The notes beneath the pieces are model-generated. The model ran no database searches. It saw only the letters and a list, made by a program, of their open reading frames with translations, and was not told the origin of the DNA. A stretch of 64,000 nt of DNA from Thozetella sp. PMI_491 (taxonomy: Eukaryota; Ascomycota; Sordariomycetes; Chaetosphaeriales; Chaetosphaeriaceae), in assembly GCA_021432635.1 (NCBI GenBank), contig MU270029.1, positions 928,575 to 992,574 of the forward strand, given 5' to 3'. Positions within the stretch are counted from its first letter, which is position 1, and every line of letters begins with the position of its first letter. Of this stretch, positions 11,345 to 23,870 are shown in pieces. A program made the position numbers and the translations under genes.

Positions 11345-13502
11345 ATGGCGATGTCCGAGAATGACCATACTTCCGTGCAAGGAGACGGCGAGCCAGCGGA
11401 AGGCTGCTATGTAGTATGCATCGACTACGGGACTACGTATACCGGTGAGCATTTCGAAATAAAGCTTTCATATTATAGCCTCGCTAACGGGCTCCAGGAG
11501 TAGGTTGGATCCTCACCGGAAGAGAGGCAGTCGACCCTTCCGCGATACGAGTTGTTCGCAACTGGGGACCCGGGGCCATTGGACCCAAAGTGCCGTCCCT
11601 CTTCACATACTCGATGAACACGGGCCAGAAGTGGGGATACGGAGTGGGCGACAATGCCTATGTCATCCGCTGGACGAAACTGGAGCTGGAGCAGCCCAGC
11701 CGGCTTGATGCGCTAAATGCGCTGAAGAACATGGTGCGAGAGGCAAGCCATCTCCGGTTCGGCCAGAACGGCGGTCCGTTGACGCAGATTCCTCGGCACC
11801 TCACGCGAACATCCGAAGACATCCTAACGGACTACCTCACCGAGGTAGCAAACTGCGTTCGCAAAGACATTGAGAGCGAAACTGATGACCAGGCTCTCGC
11901 CCAGATGCAGTTCCCCATGGATTTTGTCATCACCCATCCGGCGATTTGGGATGATCAGGCTAGAAACATCACCTTCAGGGCCGTCAATAAGGCCTTCCGG
12001 CAGGTCATTCCAGAGATAAAGATTCGTCCTGGGGCAATTCGCCTAGCAACAGAGCCAGAGGCTTGCGCGCAGTATACCAGACATGCGGCTCAGCTTGCCG
12101 GATACATAGAGAGTGGCCAGCTCAGAGCTGGTGAGTGTTTCCTCGTCGTCGATGCTGGCGGCGGCACAGTGGACTTGGTGTCCTACCGCATCGACCAAGT
12201 GTCTCCAGAATTCAGAGTCACCAGGATTACCGATCCATCTTGCGGCGCGTACGGAGCCACGATCGTGGACCGCTTCTTCCTCCATCGGTTTCTCCCGCTA
12301 AAACTGAGCCCCGCAGATTACCAAACGCTGTTAGAGATGGGAGGGCCGTTGGAGCAGCACGGCCAAGGCGCGCACACGGTGCTCCGCCGTGGAGAACAAC
12401 TATTACTTAGGGAGTTCGAGAAGATCAAAAGATCCTTCAAGGGTCCGCCGCCCCCGGGGGTTCGGGACAGCTACCACGTGCTCGACCTCCCTCCGGAGAT
12501 CGGGACACAAAACGATGCTTCGCGAGGCATACAAGACGGACAGATGTTCATTTCCACACAGGATCTGCAGGAAATGTTCCGGGTCTCCGTTGAAGGGATC
12601 ACGAGCCTCGTACAGATGCAGCTATACCAGGTGGACCGCATCGGCCTCCGGGTTCGGACTATCTTTCTGTCGGGAGGCTTCTCGGAGAACGAGTATCTCT
12701 TTCGACGCGTGAACGACCTCGCACGAGCCTGGGACTTCACCCTACTCAAGGGGGATGACGGGAGGCTGGGAGGCCAGAGAGGAGAAGGCCGGCACGGGGA
12801 CGCTTCCTGGACAGCAGTCGCCAAAGGTGGTGTTCTTCTCGGTCTAGGCATTGGTTGTCAGATTCCCGCACCCGTGTACGAATGTCCGTACCACATAGGG
12901 GTCGTGGTCGCTGAGAGGTTCACAGAGTACGACTACCCAGGGGCCTCCAGATATGAAGATACCTTTGATGGCTCCTCCCGGACGCGCGATCACATCGAAT
13001 GGCTTGTGGAGAAGGGTGACCTCATCGACCCCTCAAGGCCGACAACCAAGGAATTTAAGATGGTTAAGAAGCTTACCGAAGGCGGAGCTCGGACTGGCAG
13101 GGTAATAATTATATATTCTACAATGGACAAAGGCCCTGGATTCTCCGCAAACTACCGCAGCAGCAACGATGGTGAGTGCAGCCGTGCTAGTCTAACATTG
13201 AGTTAAGCACTAACTAGTCCCCAGCATCACGGGCCGAGTTACACCTTGACTACGACCTCGGAAACATAGCAGCCAACGTTTCTGAGGTTGCTAGTGATCC
13301 AAGAAACTCACGATCGTCGTTTCGACGGGTGCTGATGCATGTGGACATCTCAACAACCCGCGACGAGGCTCTCATAAGTCTTGTGTGTGGCAGAACAACG
13401 GATTTCCTTGGAAATACGGCACATCCCGGATACCCACTGCAGTACAGCAAGATCCCATTTTCGACAAGGCAGAATCTGCATGCAGGACAGAGATGGAATT
13501 AA
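11345..13502 (+). CDS. Hsp70-like (actin-fold) ATPase
   Basis: Three exons, 11345-11444, 11498-13171 and 13225-13502, keep phase and give about 683 residues. The start is the ATG at 11345; another in frame follows two codons later. The actin/Hsp70 nucleotide fold is visible: phosphate-1 loop CIDYGTTYTGVGW spanning the first splice site, phosphate-2 loop VVDAGGGTVDLVSY, and adenosine motif FLSGGFSENEYLF. The segment after the ATPase core lacks a canonical Hsp70 peptide-binding domain and EEVD tail. This architecture matches the expanded fungal and animal HSPA12-like group rather than housekeeping Hsp70. In fungi these genes often sit near HET/NLR genes, as here. The client is unknown. The gene looks intact. 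Confidence 0.87.
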
Positions 13503-14115
13503 TCCGCCTGAGCTGTCTCGGCTAGACACACTGTACATAATTCGCGCACCTTGGCAATGTCCCTGCTACGGAGGGAGTGGCCTGATGTGCTGATGTATTG
13601 TTGCATATTCATTCCACTACCCCCCTTCGAGGTAACAAAAGCCACCCTCCATCACGTCTGTTTCCTGCTGTTCCTGGCCGGGCTAGTGGGTATTCAGTGG
13701 TCTCAATAGAATACCATGATTCGTCAATATGCCGCTTTCGTTGGTAATTTTTCATGCTAAACGAGCCCCCAATGTGCTAAGCCTAGCGCGTGTCGCCATC
13801 ACTGACGTAGCTAGCAAGGCAGTAAGGCTACACACTCACGCAGTCTCCTTGGCTGCCTATCTACCATGACTAAAGCTTGGGCCTCTCGGATTCTGTGGCG
13901 TATTAAGCGCCCAGCTCTGTTTGGGGCGAGGCTGAATCTGTATCTTTGGCCTGACCGATGATCGGCATCAGACTGCTGCGGCCTCCTGCCTCCCCTCGTT
14001 CTTGTATCGTATGCAACGTTAGCAAGGTAAAGGATTTGGGAATTTTTTATTCTCATCCTCTATACATACAAACCAGTTCCTATTTCCTAGAGAATCATAC
14101 AACTCTTAAGAGATA
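13503..14115. other. Intergenic region without recognised genes
   Basis: About 610 bp between two plus-strand genes. I see no repeat, RNA gene or coding frame with family features. Confidence 0.5.
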
Positions 14116-14904
14116 ATGGAGTCCTGGAGGCCGAACCATACGGACATATATACTAGCAACAGTACAATATGGGTTCAGCTCATGAATGCAAGCACGGTTG
14201 ACCTGAGCATCGGTTTCTTCCCTAGCAGCGTCGTTGCAATTCCTGGACTACTTAACAGCAGCTACAACTTTTCAGATGGCTCTATTGTCATAGAAAAAGC
14301 ATCTAGACAATACTTCGGGACTGTCGACATCGAAGAAGCCCTGTTTGGCGCTACTTCCGGCATCGTCATTCTCTGGGCTATAATTTGGCTCGCCATTGAA
14401 ATACGCCGAGGCCACTTCAGCTGCCCGAAGGACACACCCACGCCGGAGGGCGAAGAAAATAGGCCTTCTGGGCTCAGCAATCAAAGCGGCGTCAGCGGAA
14501 GCACTGAGCGAGACCCCTTGGCCCCGAACTTTCTCAATGAGAGCGTGTTTAAGGACAAGTTACTCCATTACTACTACGCTCCAACCAACACGGAGCTCGA
14601 GCCATACGAGAGGACTATAGGAAAAGATGGGGTGAGCCGAGACGACATAGTGAAAATTTCAGAAAGACTCAGAAAGATGTATCTCATCTATCTCGATCTC
14701 TGGGCGCACGGAAACTCACCCGACACTAGCGAGGAGGAGAAGCGAAAGTGGCGGAATGAAAGCCAGGCAATCTGGACCGAGTTTAGGAGGCTTATGAGCA
14801 GTTGGGATCAAGCGACAGGAAGGAGTCTTTGGAATGAGGATGAGATGGCTCAAGTACGAGAGATTACTAGCCTACTTGGCCAGCTACCAAACAAGTTGTA
14901 CTAA
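14116..14904 (+). CDS. Single-span membrane protein, unknown
   Basis: An uninterrupted 262-residue frame. The N-terminal ~70 residues carry several N-X-S/T sequons (NHT, NST, NAS, NSS, NFS) and no cysteines, as expected for an exposed domain. One hydrophobic segment (GIVILWAIIWLAIEI, about residues 81-95) is followed by basic IRRGH, suggesting N-out/C-in topology. The remaining ~165 residues are charged and probably cytosolic, ending with a helical part rich in W and E. No family is recognised. It lies just upstream of another membrane-protein gene on the same strand, which may be coincidental. Confidence 0.6.
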   Translation: MESWRPNHTDIYTSNSTIWVQLMNASTVDLSIGFFPSSVVAIPGLLNSSYNFSDGSIVIEKASRQYFGTVDIEEALFGATSGIVILWAIIWLAIEIRRGHFSCPKDTPTPEGEENRPSGLSNQSGVSGSTERDPLAPNFLNESVFKDKLLHYYYAPTNTELEPYERTIGKDGVSRDDIVKISERLRKMYLIYLDLWAHGNSPDTSEEEKRKWRNESQAIWTEFRRLMSSWDQATGRSLWNEDEMAQVREITSLLGQLPNKLY

Positions 14905-15767
14905 AAGCCGTATACTCCGCTGGGCAATTCGACAGGCCAATAACAGATCTAAAAGCATATAATATACTAATGCTATCCATTTTTTTTTCTTTTCGTTATA
15001 ATAAAAATAGCAATCTACGCGTTTCTTCAGTCTGGTTTGTATCCAGACTTCCCTGCGAGGAGAGGCGGAATCGGACAGCATACTCTGGCAGAATTGCTCG
15101 CTCCCCGCCTCTTCCTCCGTTAAGCCCCCGAGCTCGGGCTTAGCACAGATACGAAAATCCCTTTGTGCATTCTTTGGACAGGCGAATCGGCTGGGTCGGC
15201 AGTGGTTGGGCTTAAATGTGCAAGTTTGGGCAGAAGAACAATTATCAGCTGGGGCCGGATCGCCGACGAGGCTGCCTTCCGCCACCTCCAGCCTTGGAGA
15301 TTCCCAAGCAGAGCTGAGCATGAAAGGACAGAAGCTGCCAGCGCCGATACCTTAAATTAGAAACAATATTGCGCGTCTCTAATGAAAAAAATTCCAATTG
15401 AGTGGCTCAAACTTGCTCCAAGATGCCGTAGCCTACAGCTGGTTCACTCAGCTTTGTCCCCTTGCATGTGCACCTAGGTATCTATTCCATTTCTTACAAA
15501 TGTACAACCTGTTGGTTACGGGGTACATCAAGGAACATGGAGAAATGAAAAGTTCTACGTGGAGGCCTGAGAGGCCTTCCGTCTGGCCGGATTCATGGGC
15601 AGGGGATAGTCTGCATGCCCACCTTCCTCTCTGCTACTGATTCTCACAGAACAGCCCTCATATCGTTCTCGTCACCATCTGTTATTCTAAGCGAGAGCCC
15701 CTGCTGCGTCTCTTAATCTTGGACTGGGACCTTTTCCTCCTGGTCCTACCAATTGAACTTCAGATCC
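14905..15767. other. Intergenic region without recognised genes
   Basis: About 860 bp between two plus-strand membrane-protein genes. An antisense frame at 14884-15321 overlaps the upstream gene's end and lacks family features. Nothing else is seen. Confidence 0.45.
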
Positions 15768-18028
15768 ATGGAGACGGAAACTATCTGGACGCTTCCTCAG
15801 CAAAGGTTGCCGAAGATTGATGGTGGCGTTGTCGGAGGCGCATTCAACACCATTTGGGCCGTTGTCCTTACAACCCAGGCGTTACTTTTCTACAACTTTC
15901 TTCACAAATACGGATCTTCATGGCCTGAGTTTTGGAATGTCGCGACTGCTGCGGCAATCCTCAGCATGTATGCCGATTTACTCGCCCGGTATCTACATTA
16001 ACGAAACAATCTGCTTACTAGCTCGGTAGATGGTATATTGGGGCCGCCATCGATCGCTGGCTACATTATTCGCAGCAGAAAGTTCCATACGGTTATCTGC
16101 TCCTCGATCCTCTTCTCGAAATCTTTCGAATCGCTTCGACGATTGTAATCCTATGGGCCACGCACAATGCGATCTGGCACGAGCTCCAGCTTCGATTTGA
16201 CAACGAGAAGACTTTGTCTTACTGGTGGAAGACTGCAAAGATTGGCATTTTTCTGACTTCTCTGATCTCTCTCTTTTATCTGCTCCTCAACTTGGAAACA
16301 ACAGTCATCTGGCTTGAGTTCTTCAGCTTGAACGTCATCGACGATGTTGCGAGCAAACGGTCCAATTTTGCCCTCGCCATGAGTTTCTTTTTTTGCACCT
16401 TTGCATTACTGAACGTCACGTCCGCGGCGGTAACGATCATTTTCCGAGCTATCAGGACAGATGGCTCGCCACAAAAGGTCACTTCAAGCTGCTTAGCACG
16501 CGCAATTTAAGCTTACCAAATTGTTCAGGATCGCTTATGGCTCGTGGCTGCCTCTATAATACTGTTCGCGCGATATCTCGCCGAATGTGTGCTAACATGG
16601 GAGTTCCTCGGCCCTGTCAAAGACACCCATCTCTCCAAAGACGTCTCATACGGCTTGCTCACATGCATGTATCTCATCTTCATGTACTTCCAGATGTGGA
16701 TGAAGTCCTCAAAGAAAGACACCGGCGACCCCTGCGCAAGAAACATACAGTCACGAATTCGACAAGAAATTATCGACAAGCTTCGTGCGAATACTCAGGA
16801 TGCTCGCCTGCCTTCTCCAGAATTTATGCATGTTCTTGATGAACTGAAGATTGACATTGACAGCATCCTAGAGAGTGTGCCATCAGCCCCGTCCTCCATG
16901 AGTCAAGGCGATATGAGAGATGCTGCCTTGAGGTACATCGGAACTCTTAGCAATATGTATTCCACCCTCGGCTGCAGAGAAGGAACTTCCTCCCAGGGCC
17001 AAACAGTCTCAACCGGTATGCACTTTCCAGGAACAAATACCGCGTCGCGATCAGGTAGCTCGACTGCTCCGCTGCCTTTGGCACCTAGGAGGACACGTGC
17101 ATCGAACCTAAGCATTAGGGCAGCATTATCAGAGTCCGACATTAGGAATAATGTCGATCATTCCGTTCGCTTCACATCGGGCGGCTACAATGCGGCGCCA
17201 AGCCTCCCACCATGGGTTCCATCGATGGACACACATTACGAGAATCAAGTAGCGTCCTCTAACGGGTTTACGTCTACTTTTACACGTCCTGTTATCACAT
17301 CTACATCAGATATGCCGTCCTTTGCCCACCGACAGAGGGAAGTTCCAAGATTCCCGGAGAGACTCCCAGAAGAGTCAGGGTCTTCATCAAATTTTGGCAC
17401 CGAAACTACACCACAGCCGCTGAGACCGTACCAAGGAGCGCCGACGATTGTAATGCATCCTCCAGAGGACCCTCGGTTACAGCGCACCATCATTCCGCAG
17501 TCATCGGCTCTACAGCATCCTTCTCTCCCTGAGATGAGCCGGCAACCTGTATCTATGCCAACAAAGAGTGACAGAGCATCTTACCCTGCTCAAAGCATCC
17601 CAACACAAGCCAGCCTCACCTATCAACCAGCTCCCTATCAACCAGCTCCCTATCAAGCAGCGCCTTATCAAGAAGCTCTCTTTCAAGCAGCTCCCTCTGA
17701 AGCAGCTTCCTATCAAGTAGCTCCCATTCAAGTTCAAGTCGATTCTTCATCTGTTAGGGTAAACCAGCAGCAACTGGCACAACCGAATCGTATCCTGAGC
17801 CAGGGCTCTGTTGCGCGCAGAGTGCCGCCCGCGCGGCCGCCAAAACCAGACTTCTTGTCATCGGACCAGCTGCCTGCTCGGCAAGCATCCTTGGGCACTG
17901 GTCCGTCCAGGTCACGTCCAGAGCTGATGTCGCAACCCTCTTCCAGTACAATGCTAACGGAAATACCCCCACCGTACCGCTCGACCGTTTCGGACAATAG
18001 TCCAGGCCGATCGACCCCGACACTGTGA
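15768..18028 (+). CDS. Seven-span membrane protein with proline/glutamine repeat tail
   Basis: Three exons, 15768-15988, 16030-16477 and 16529-18028, all keep phase and give about 722 residues from the ATG at 15768 (METETIWTLPQQ). Seven hydrophobic spans can be marked, the first around GGAFNTIWAVVLTTQALLFY and the last around YGLLTCMYLIFMYFQMWM. This gives a receptor-like 7TM topology with a short N-terminus. The long C-terminal part (about residues 240-722) is serine/proline-rich and disordered. It carries seven tandem pentapeptides of the YQPAP/YQAAP type and PPARPPKP, a possible SH3 ligand. I do not recognise a named GPCR class, so the 7TM receptor idea is inference from topology. Introns are very short (41 and 51 nt). 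Confidence 0.72.
17621..17725 (+). repeat. 15-bp tandem repeat, seven units, coding
   Basis: Seven consecutive 15-bp units of the form tatcaaccagctccc, the first two identical and later ones diverged. They encode YQPAP, YQPAP, YQAAP, YQEAL, FQAAP, SEAAS and YQVAP. All are in frame inside the C-terminal tail of the seven-span protein. Confidence 0.9.
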
Positions 18029-18246
18029 GGAGAACAGGAGTTGATTGCCCAAAAGGCTCTGTGCATATTTGGAAAATCGCGGTGGCGACTAGGAAGAAAT
18101 AGCTTTTAAAGCCATAACTTGTATTCAGATTTACGTAACTCTGAGGGTAATAAACAATATCCGTATCCAACTTGTTCCTTCTATCCGCCGCCGTCACGTC
18201 GCTAAATAGGTTCCCATGCATGCCTCAATCCATCCGTACCTTGCAT

Positions 18247-20774
18247 TTACTCATAATGCAACATAGGGCTCAATCTCGAGTAGTTTCTCACCTTCGCTTT
18301 GCTAGCCGTTATCTGCGCGATATTTTCCGCTGTAAAACCGAGGCCACCCCGGATTCCCAGATGCCCGTCCCCATACAGCCAGTAGAGGTTATCAATCCAA
18401 GTGTGCCATGATTTCTCCGATAGCTTGGCACCTTGCCTTTCCAATAGCCCGGGCGGCCGCCGCCGCATTAGGTGAAGTAGTAGATCCTTCCAGCAATCGG
18501 CTACGGGCATCCCTGAAGCGGCCCTGGGACCCAGAACGCGGGCTAAGTTGACACAGACTTGGTCCGAGTCTCCAATCAGGATGGATACAAGCTCCTTAAC
18601 GAACCAGTCGAGCTGCGGTACCGTCACCGACTGGAGACACCTTGTTGCTAGCTCGAGGCTGACACCCTGCTCCTCGCGCATTCCCCGGAGGATCATCGCT
18701 AGGTGCTCACGGTATCGGTCGCGATTAACTTCGTGCCAGATGGGATCCTCGACAATCACAGGAGGTCCTGCCATGCGTTGGCTCTTCCCGTCTGTGGAAC
18801 TGCCTCCCAGCTGCTGGGCGAGATAGTCCATGTGGGCCAGCCGTGATGGGCCACGTGATTCTCGGATTGCAGCAAGCCTTGCCAAAATCTCAGCTTCTGC
18901 GGGCATACCTTGGAGCATGTCGATAAACTCCGGCTTCCACCGGCTGTGCAGCCATGCAGAGTCCAGGAGAGCAAGTCCCATGGTCAACACCGCAATGGCG
19001 GCGTTCTGGGACGCTCGGTCGCCCTGAAGCTGTTTGCAAAAGATCGTCTGTGCCTCCACAAGGACGGCCGGACCTCTTCGAACGAGATCGAGGCCGAGAC
19101 CAAGAGTATTTTGCAGTCGACGAGACGTTTGAAGGAGCGCCAAAGCGGACGAGAAGGCCATCACGCGGGCCTGGACGGCCGTCTTGGGTTCCATGGCGTA
19201 GATTAGATCCAATATGGTCTTCGCCGCAGCCTCTTGTCGGAGTTCGAGGACAGCTTCAACCTGCTCTAGGCGATACCATGTCAAGGGATTGCTTTTCACG
19301 CACAGTTGGATGTATAGGTCCACTGCGTTGGGGCCAACAGCGAGACAGCTGTCGAGGGTCTCGACGAGCTGATCTAGAATGTCCTTACCGCCCTGCATCC
19401 CGAGCTTTTTTGAACCTTTCCACGGCCCCTCGTCGGAGCACCGTAGAGTTGGGCGCTGCTGCATAGTTATATCAGGTCCCTCGAGATCGAATACCGGTAA
19501 CAGGTGCGGCGCCTGGGCCTTTGTGATGCGGCTTTCCCAGTTTTCAATGCGCGCCAAGTCCGGCTGCCACCTGGCCCACATGGCATGTTCGGAGAATATC
19601 GACGGGAGGAGTTGGTCGAGGTTGGGACGGTCGCAGATGTTTCCTAAGCCGTGAACAAAGCCATAGAGGCTAGCCCATCTTCTCGCTTTCATTAGCCTAC
19701 CCATCTCGTGCCTCAGATCTATTTTATAGTGTGACCTCTCCAAAATAGCCTTGATCAACTCTGTGGGCAGCAGCTCCTCGCACCTCCCGTCTGGGAGTAC
19801 CTTGAGCAACTCCATGACACCCGGCAGCTGCTGCTGTGATCCCCTCCGGATGATGTTCAGAATTTCTTGGGCACCCCTGCTTTCTAGCCGAGACGCCTTG
19901 TCCGGCGAGGCCCTGTGCGATAGAACGATGCATTGTAAATACGCGTCAACCTGCTCGTCGAATGCGCAATCTTGATCGGCGTTCCGATAATCGGGCTTCA
20001 GATTGGATCGAAGATGGTTCCTCGCACCATCGTAGGTGAAGCGATGCATGCACGCAATAGAGCCAGCGGCATAGGCATACAGATCACTCTTTGCCGGCCC
20101 CAGCAGACTCAGTAATAGGCTATCCCAATCACGCGACTGGGCTGACTCTCGTGCTAAGAATGAGGTCGAAGCTTTGAGGAATCGGTCCGTGAGGTCTTGA
20201 ACATCGCGCAGAGGGAACTCTTCCAGTCGGTACATGCGGAGCGACTGCAACGCTGCCGACTTCCGCAAGTCTCTTTGCCATTGTGATTTGCGGCTCAAGA
20301 TCGGCATCTGGAGAAGCTGGGGAAGCTGAAGCGTGCGGTCGAACTCGAGCAGACGATTCCGGCCATCAGCGATAGGTAGTATTGCAATCGCGGGGATGAT
20401 TGCCGCGCGACTTATCCAGCGAGGCTGAGGAGGGGCTTGGAGGCCTTCCTTCGCTGACAGCTCTGTCAGAAGCCTCGGATGGATGCCTAATCGGGATCAA
20501 GTCGACTCACGTGGTCCCAGAATATGTACCGTGGTATACTGTTGTATCTTCCGGAACGCCCTGTCACTGGCCGCAGATCATTCGGCGACACGTAACAGTA
20601 CGTACCTTCTCGGCTGCAAACAGGACTCCTCGGCACTTGGATTTTTGCGCTCGTCACCGATTGGTCATGTTCCAACTTCGTGTGTTGGTCGACCTTGCTG
20701 CATCCGCCCTTCGTCCCTTTGTTTTCTTTGCTTTCCTGTCTCGATTCTTCACTTTCGGGATCCCGACGAGCCAA
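18247..20774 (-). CDS. Large conserved-looking protein, function unknown
   Basis: The main frame starts at ATG 20307, but coding-like sequence continues upstream without a stop (ELSAKEGLQAPPQPRWISRA...LEFDRTLQLPQLLQ). A strong donor GTACGT at 20605 and an acceptor TTAG ending at 20487 join it in phase to a frame with ATG at 20774. This gives exons 20774-20606 and 20486-18247, about 802 residues. The start is therefore uncertain; the part from 20307 (686 residues) is well supported. The protein is mainly helical with many leucine/alanine stretches and no visible membrane span, signal or catalytic motif. It may be an alpha-solenoid, which is a guess from composition. I recognise no family. Confidence 0.62.
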
Positions 20775-21951
20775 ATCCTAGACTCTCAGCTGTCGGCTAC
20801 CGGGCGGGAAGAAAACCCGATCCAGGAAACTCGCTCCGCCACAGAAACAGCATTTCGTGATGGAATGGGGTCGGGTCACCATACCCCACTCAAGAGGTCC
20901 CCCATGCAGGCGGTCTCAGGACGCAAGCAAGACACTCACTCTGACAAGATAACCCAGCCTAGACAAAGGGCTCAAGTTGTAGCTGCGCTTTGGACAGTAA
21001 GAAATGGGTTGAATCGCAATATGATAGTACCTCACAGGGATTTATACCGCGAGTATTGGCGATTCTTTCCACAAGATATACCTCTGTTGACGGCAAAGAG
21101 AGGTACCTAGTCGTGCAGAATCGCCTTTCACATGTCGAGATCCTACCAAGAAAAAGCTTCGTCAATCCAGATGCAACTATGTCACGAAACTATTCCACTG
21201 GGTACTAGACTATTTCCGGAGACCGAGATGTTCATTTCTTGTCGTTCCACTTGATGGTTTGCCGAACCTGTCAACACAAAGGTTGTTTCAGCCTTCTATG
21301 TTAGACAAGAAACACATCGTATACGTCGGAGCTGCATACGATATCCTTTATCTGGCTTTGTATCAGCCTGGATCAACAGCAAGTCATATCATCCTGGGGC
21401 AGTGCGCAACGACTGTTGAACAAGCGACGGTATCAGGTTTTCCGTAGCCGGCCTAGATGACTGCCTGATGTTTAGCATATCTCGGCTAAGAACATCCAGT
21501 CTTTCCTCGTAATCTGACCTGTCTTTACCATGAGTGTAACTGTCTCTCTGTAGAAAAATCATTGAATTACGGCATCATATACTTTGTCGGAGCTGCAGCT
21601 TCACCAACCAACCCTTCAGCTATCTACATGTCTACCTCATTAGTCCTGATGTGAAACTAAGTGGGGACATTGACCGCGGCTGGGGTACTGTCTGATACGG
21701 TTCTTAATGCTCCCGCATCATGTTCGATAGGACATGAAACCCTAGGTCTCTTGAAAGTTGAGAAGTAAACCAATACGATGGCGCCCCGGTTCGGCGTTAC
21801 GTACTTAAAGACCAGGATTCTTCCATTCTCTATCCTATCCTCTAACCAGTACCATACACAAGTTCTTTTCTGTCCTTGCCACCAAAGTCCAAAATCTCAG
21901 GACCCGCTGTATTCTCCAATTGTTGAGAATATTCCCATACGCTTAACCAAC
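20775..21951. other. Intergenic region, about 1.2 kb
   Basis: This lies between the divergently oriented unknown gene and the secreted Ser-rich gene. Small frames at 20959-21208 and 21259-21447 show no signal, repeat or family motif. Promoter elements for both genes are presumably here. Confidence 0.45.
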
Positions 21952-22727
21952 ATGCGTACCGCTGCTTTCCTCGCTATCGCTTCAACCCTCGTGCCTACGC
22001 TCGCAATATCGATTAGAGACGAATTGCCGAAACGGAATCTCGCACTTCGCGACAAGGCGCCGACTGTGTATGGCGACACGATATGCATTTTCTCGAACAT
22101 TTTCAAGAACATGCCAGACTGTAGCGACTCGTCCAATGCCGATAAGAGCGACTGTCAGACACTGAAGAAATTGGGCGACACATCCTGCGATTTGGTAGCT
22201 AAAGAAGCTGGTGTTAGTAAGGCCATGGGGTCTAGTTGGGAACCTTTCACCTTCACCAAGACCTGTCGGGATGAACTCGGCCTAAATGGTGGTGATACGG
22301 CAAGGCCACTGTGGTGCATCCGTTGTCAGGTAAGATGTCTTTACTAAGGTTCTGCCTTATGTGTCCTCGACATCTAACATGACGGTGATGCATTCAGGAA
22401 CCGGCCTCTTCACCCGCAATGTCTGGCTCGTCTGCAATTTCTGGCTCAGCCGCAATGTCTAGCTCGTCCGCAATGTCTGGCTCGTCCGCAATGTCCAGCT
22501 CAGCCGCAATGTCTGGCTCGTCTGCAATGTCTAGCTCGTCTGCGATGTCTAGCTCATCCGCCATGCCTAGCTCGTCTGCAATGTCTAGCTCGTCTGCAAT
22601 TTCTGGCTTATCCGCCATGCCTAGCTCGTCTGCAATGTCTAGCTCAGCCGCAATGTCTAGCTCGTCCGCAATGTCTAGCTCGTCCGCAATGTCTAGCTCG
22701 CCTGCCATGTCTAGCTCGTCCGCATAG
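21952..22727 (+). CDS. Secreted cysteine protein with C-terminal AMSSSS hexapeptide repeats
   Basis: Two exons, 21952-22329 and 22398-22727, join in phase (CAG|GTAAGA...TTCAG|GAA) and give about 235 residues. I chose the ATG at 21952 over the in-frame ATG at 21778 because it opens a clear signal peptide, MRTAAFLAIASTLVPTLA. A dibasic KR (ELPKR) follows within about ten residues, a possible Kex2-type cleavage site. The middle domain (~110 residues) has seven cysteines, including CIRC at its end. Exon 2 is almost entirely 17 tandem hexapeptides of AMS(S/G)SS type. No hydrophobic GPI-anchor tail is seen. An effector or cell-wall role is plausible but unproven. The serine run is a likely O-mannosylation target. 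Confidence 0.75.
22416..22721 (+). repeat. 18-bp tandem repeat, 17 units, coding
   Basis: Seventeen consecutive 18-bp units of the form gcaatgtctagctcgtcc, differing mostly at single bases, encode AMSSSS variants (AMSGSS, AISGSA, AMPSSS, AISGLS). The last is followed by one Ala codon and the stop. Unit length is a multiple of three, so changes in copy number keep the frame. Confidence 0.93.
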
Positions 22728-23870
22728 GCTTAACAAACCGGACAGAATAACCTGTTCAAACGAGAGTCCTTGGAGGAAAAATCCGTCTAGCAAAGACTTT
22801 AAGACTGGAAATTTTTATTTCATCACCATCCTTCAAGTCTGCAATCTCGGGTAGGGAGCCTAAAGGGTGACCTATCCAGTTGCTTCATATTTCCAGGACG
22901 CGAAGAATATAATAAGGCAATGGTTATCTGGTTCCACTCGTCGAGCTTTCACGCTGATTCATCTATACGGTTACAACCGGAGACGACTTAATGGCTTTAC
23001 TTCCTTTTAATATAATAGAATTCTCATTGTTTCTGTTTCCGCCACAACGTGAATCTAAAACACTCTTGCCTCTTTTATCCCCTCTTTCTCCGTTGCCTTG
23101 GGCTTACTGGCTGGCAAGGCGGATGTCAAGGTGGCTATGGGTTGCAGCCACCTACCTAGGTACATCGAGCGTGCATGATGGATTTCATTTTCTCACTTCT
23201 GTAATACAGTACCTAATTTCCGTGCGGAGGTCTTGTGACGAGTAGTGATACAATAGCAGGTGATTAGAAGAGAAGAGTGACATTACCTTATCAATTAACT
23301 ATAACCGAACCACTGCTTTAGCGTGAGCTTACACCAAGCTCTATTTTGGCTCACACAAGTCGCAATACTATGTAGGAGGCCGCGGGATGCACAAATTCGG
23401 AGCTATCCACAGTTGGAATGGGTTTTCTGCTATTGTTTAGAAGCTGAGCTGTTGGTGGAAGATAGAGCACCTTGCTGACTTTCAATTGGCCGGGGAGGGC
23501 CATTACTTTGGTCTTTTCGTATCCTATACCGCATACAAGATTACCTATCAAAGCTTTTTCAGAACTGCTCTGTTAATTATGACCCTCTTGAGCTTCAAGT
23601 GGAACAGCTCGACTCCATCTTCACGCCGTTATCCATCGCTTCACTCCCACGATATACTATCTCAGTGTGTATGTGATTTAGTATCGAAATACAACATATC
23701 AGTTTTTACTTATATGTATCTGCCTGTGTAGTACTGTTGCTCTCATTGTCTGCCCCTGCGGATCATTAAGATTCCCCAATATCCTCCGTTTTACTCCCGA
23801 GACCAATTATAGCCGATTTAGATGATTTGGAATTCGCTATAACTAGTAATGCTCCGCAGAAATATTACCC
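22728..23870. other. Intergenic region, about 1.1 kb
   Basis: Between the 3' ends of the secreted protein gene and the HET gene. It is moderately AT-rich with no repeat, RNA gene or supported coding frame. Confidence 0.45.

Noticed and set aside
20400-21110. 236-residue plus-strand frame
   Set aside because: It lies antisense to the likely 5' exons of the 18-20.8 kb gene, has no family features, and its composition looks like a shadow frame.
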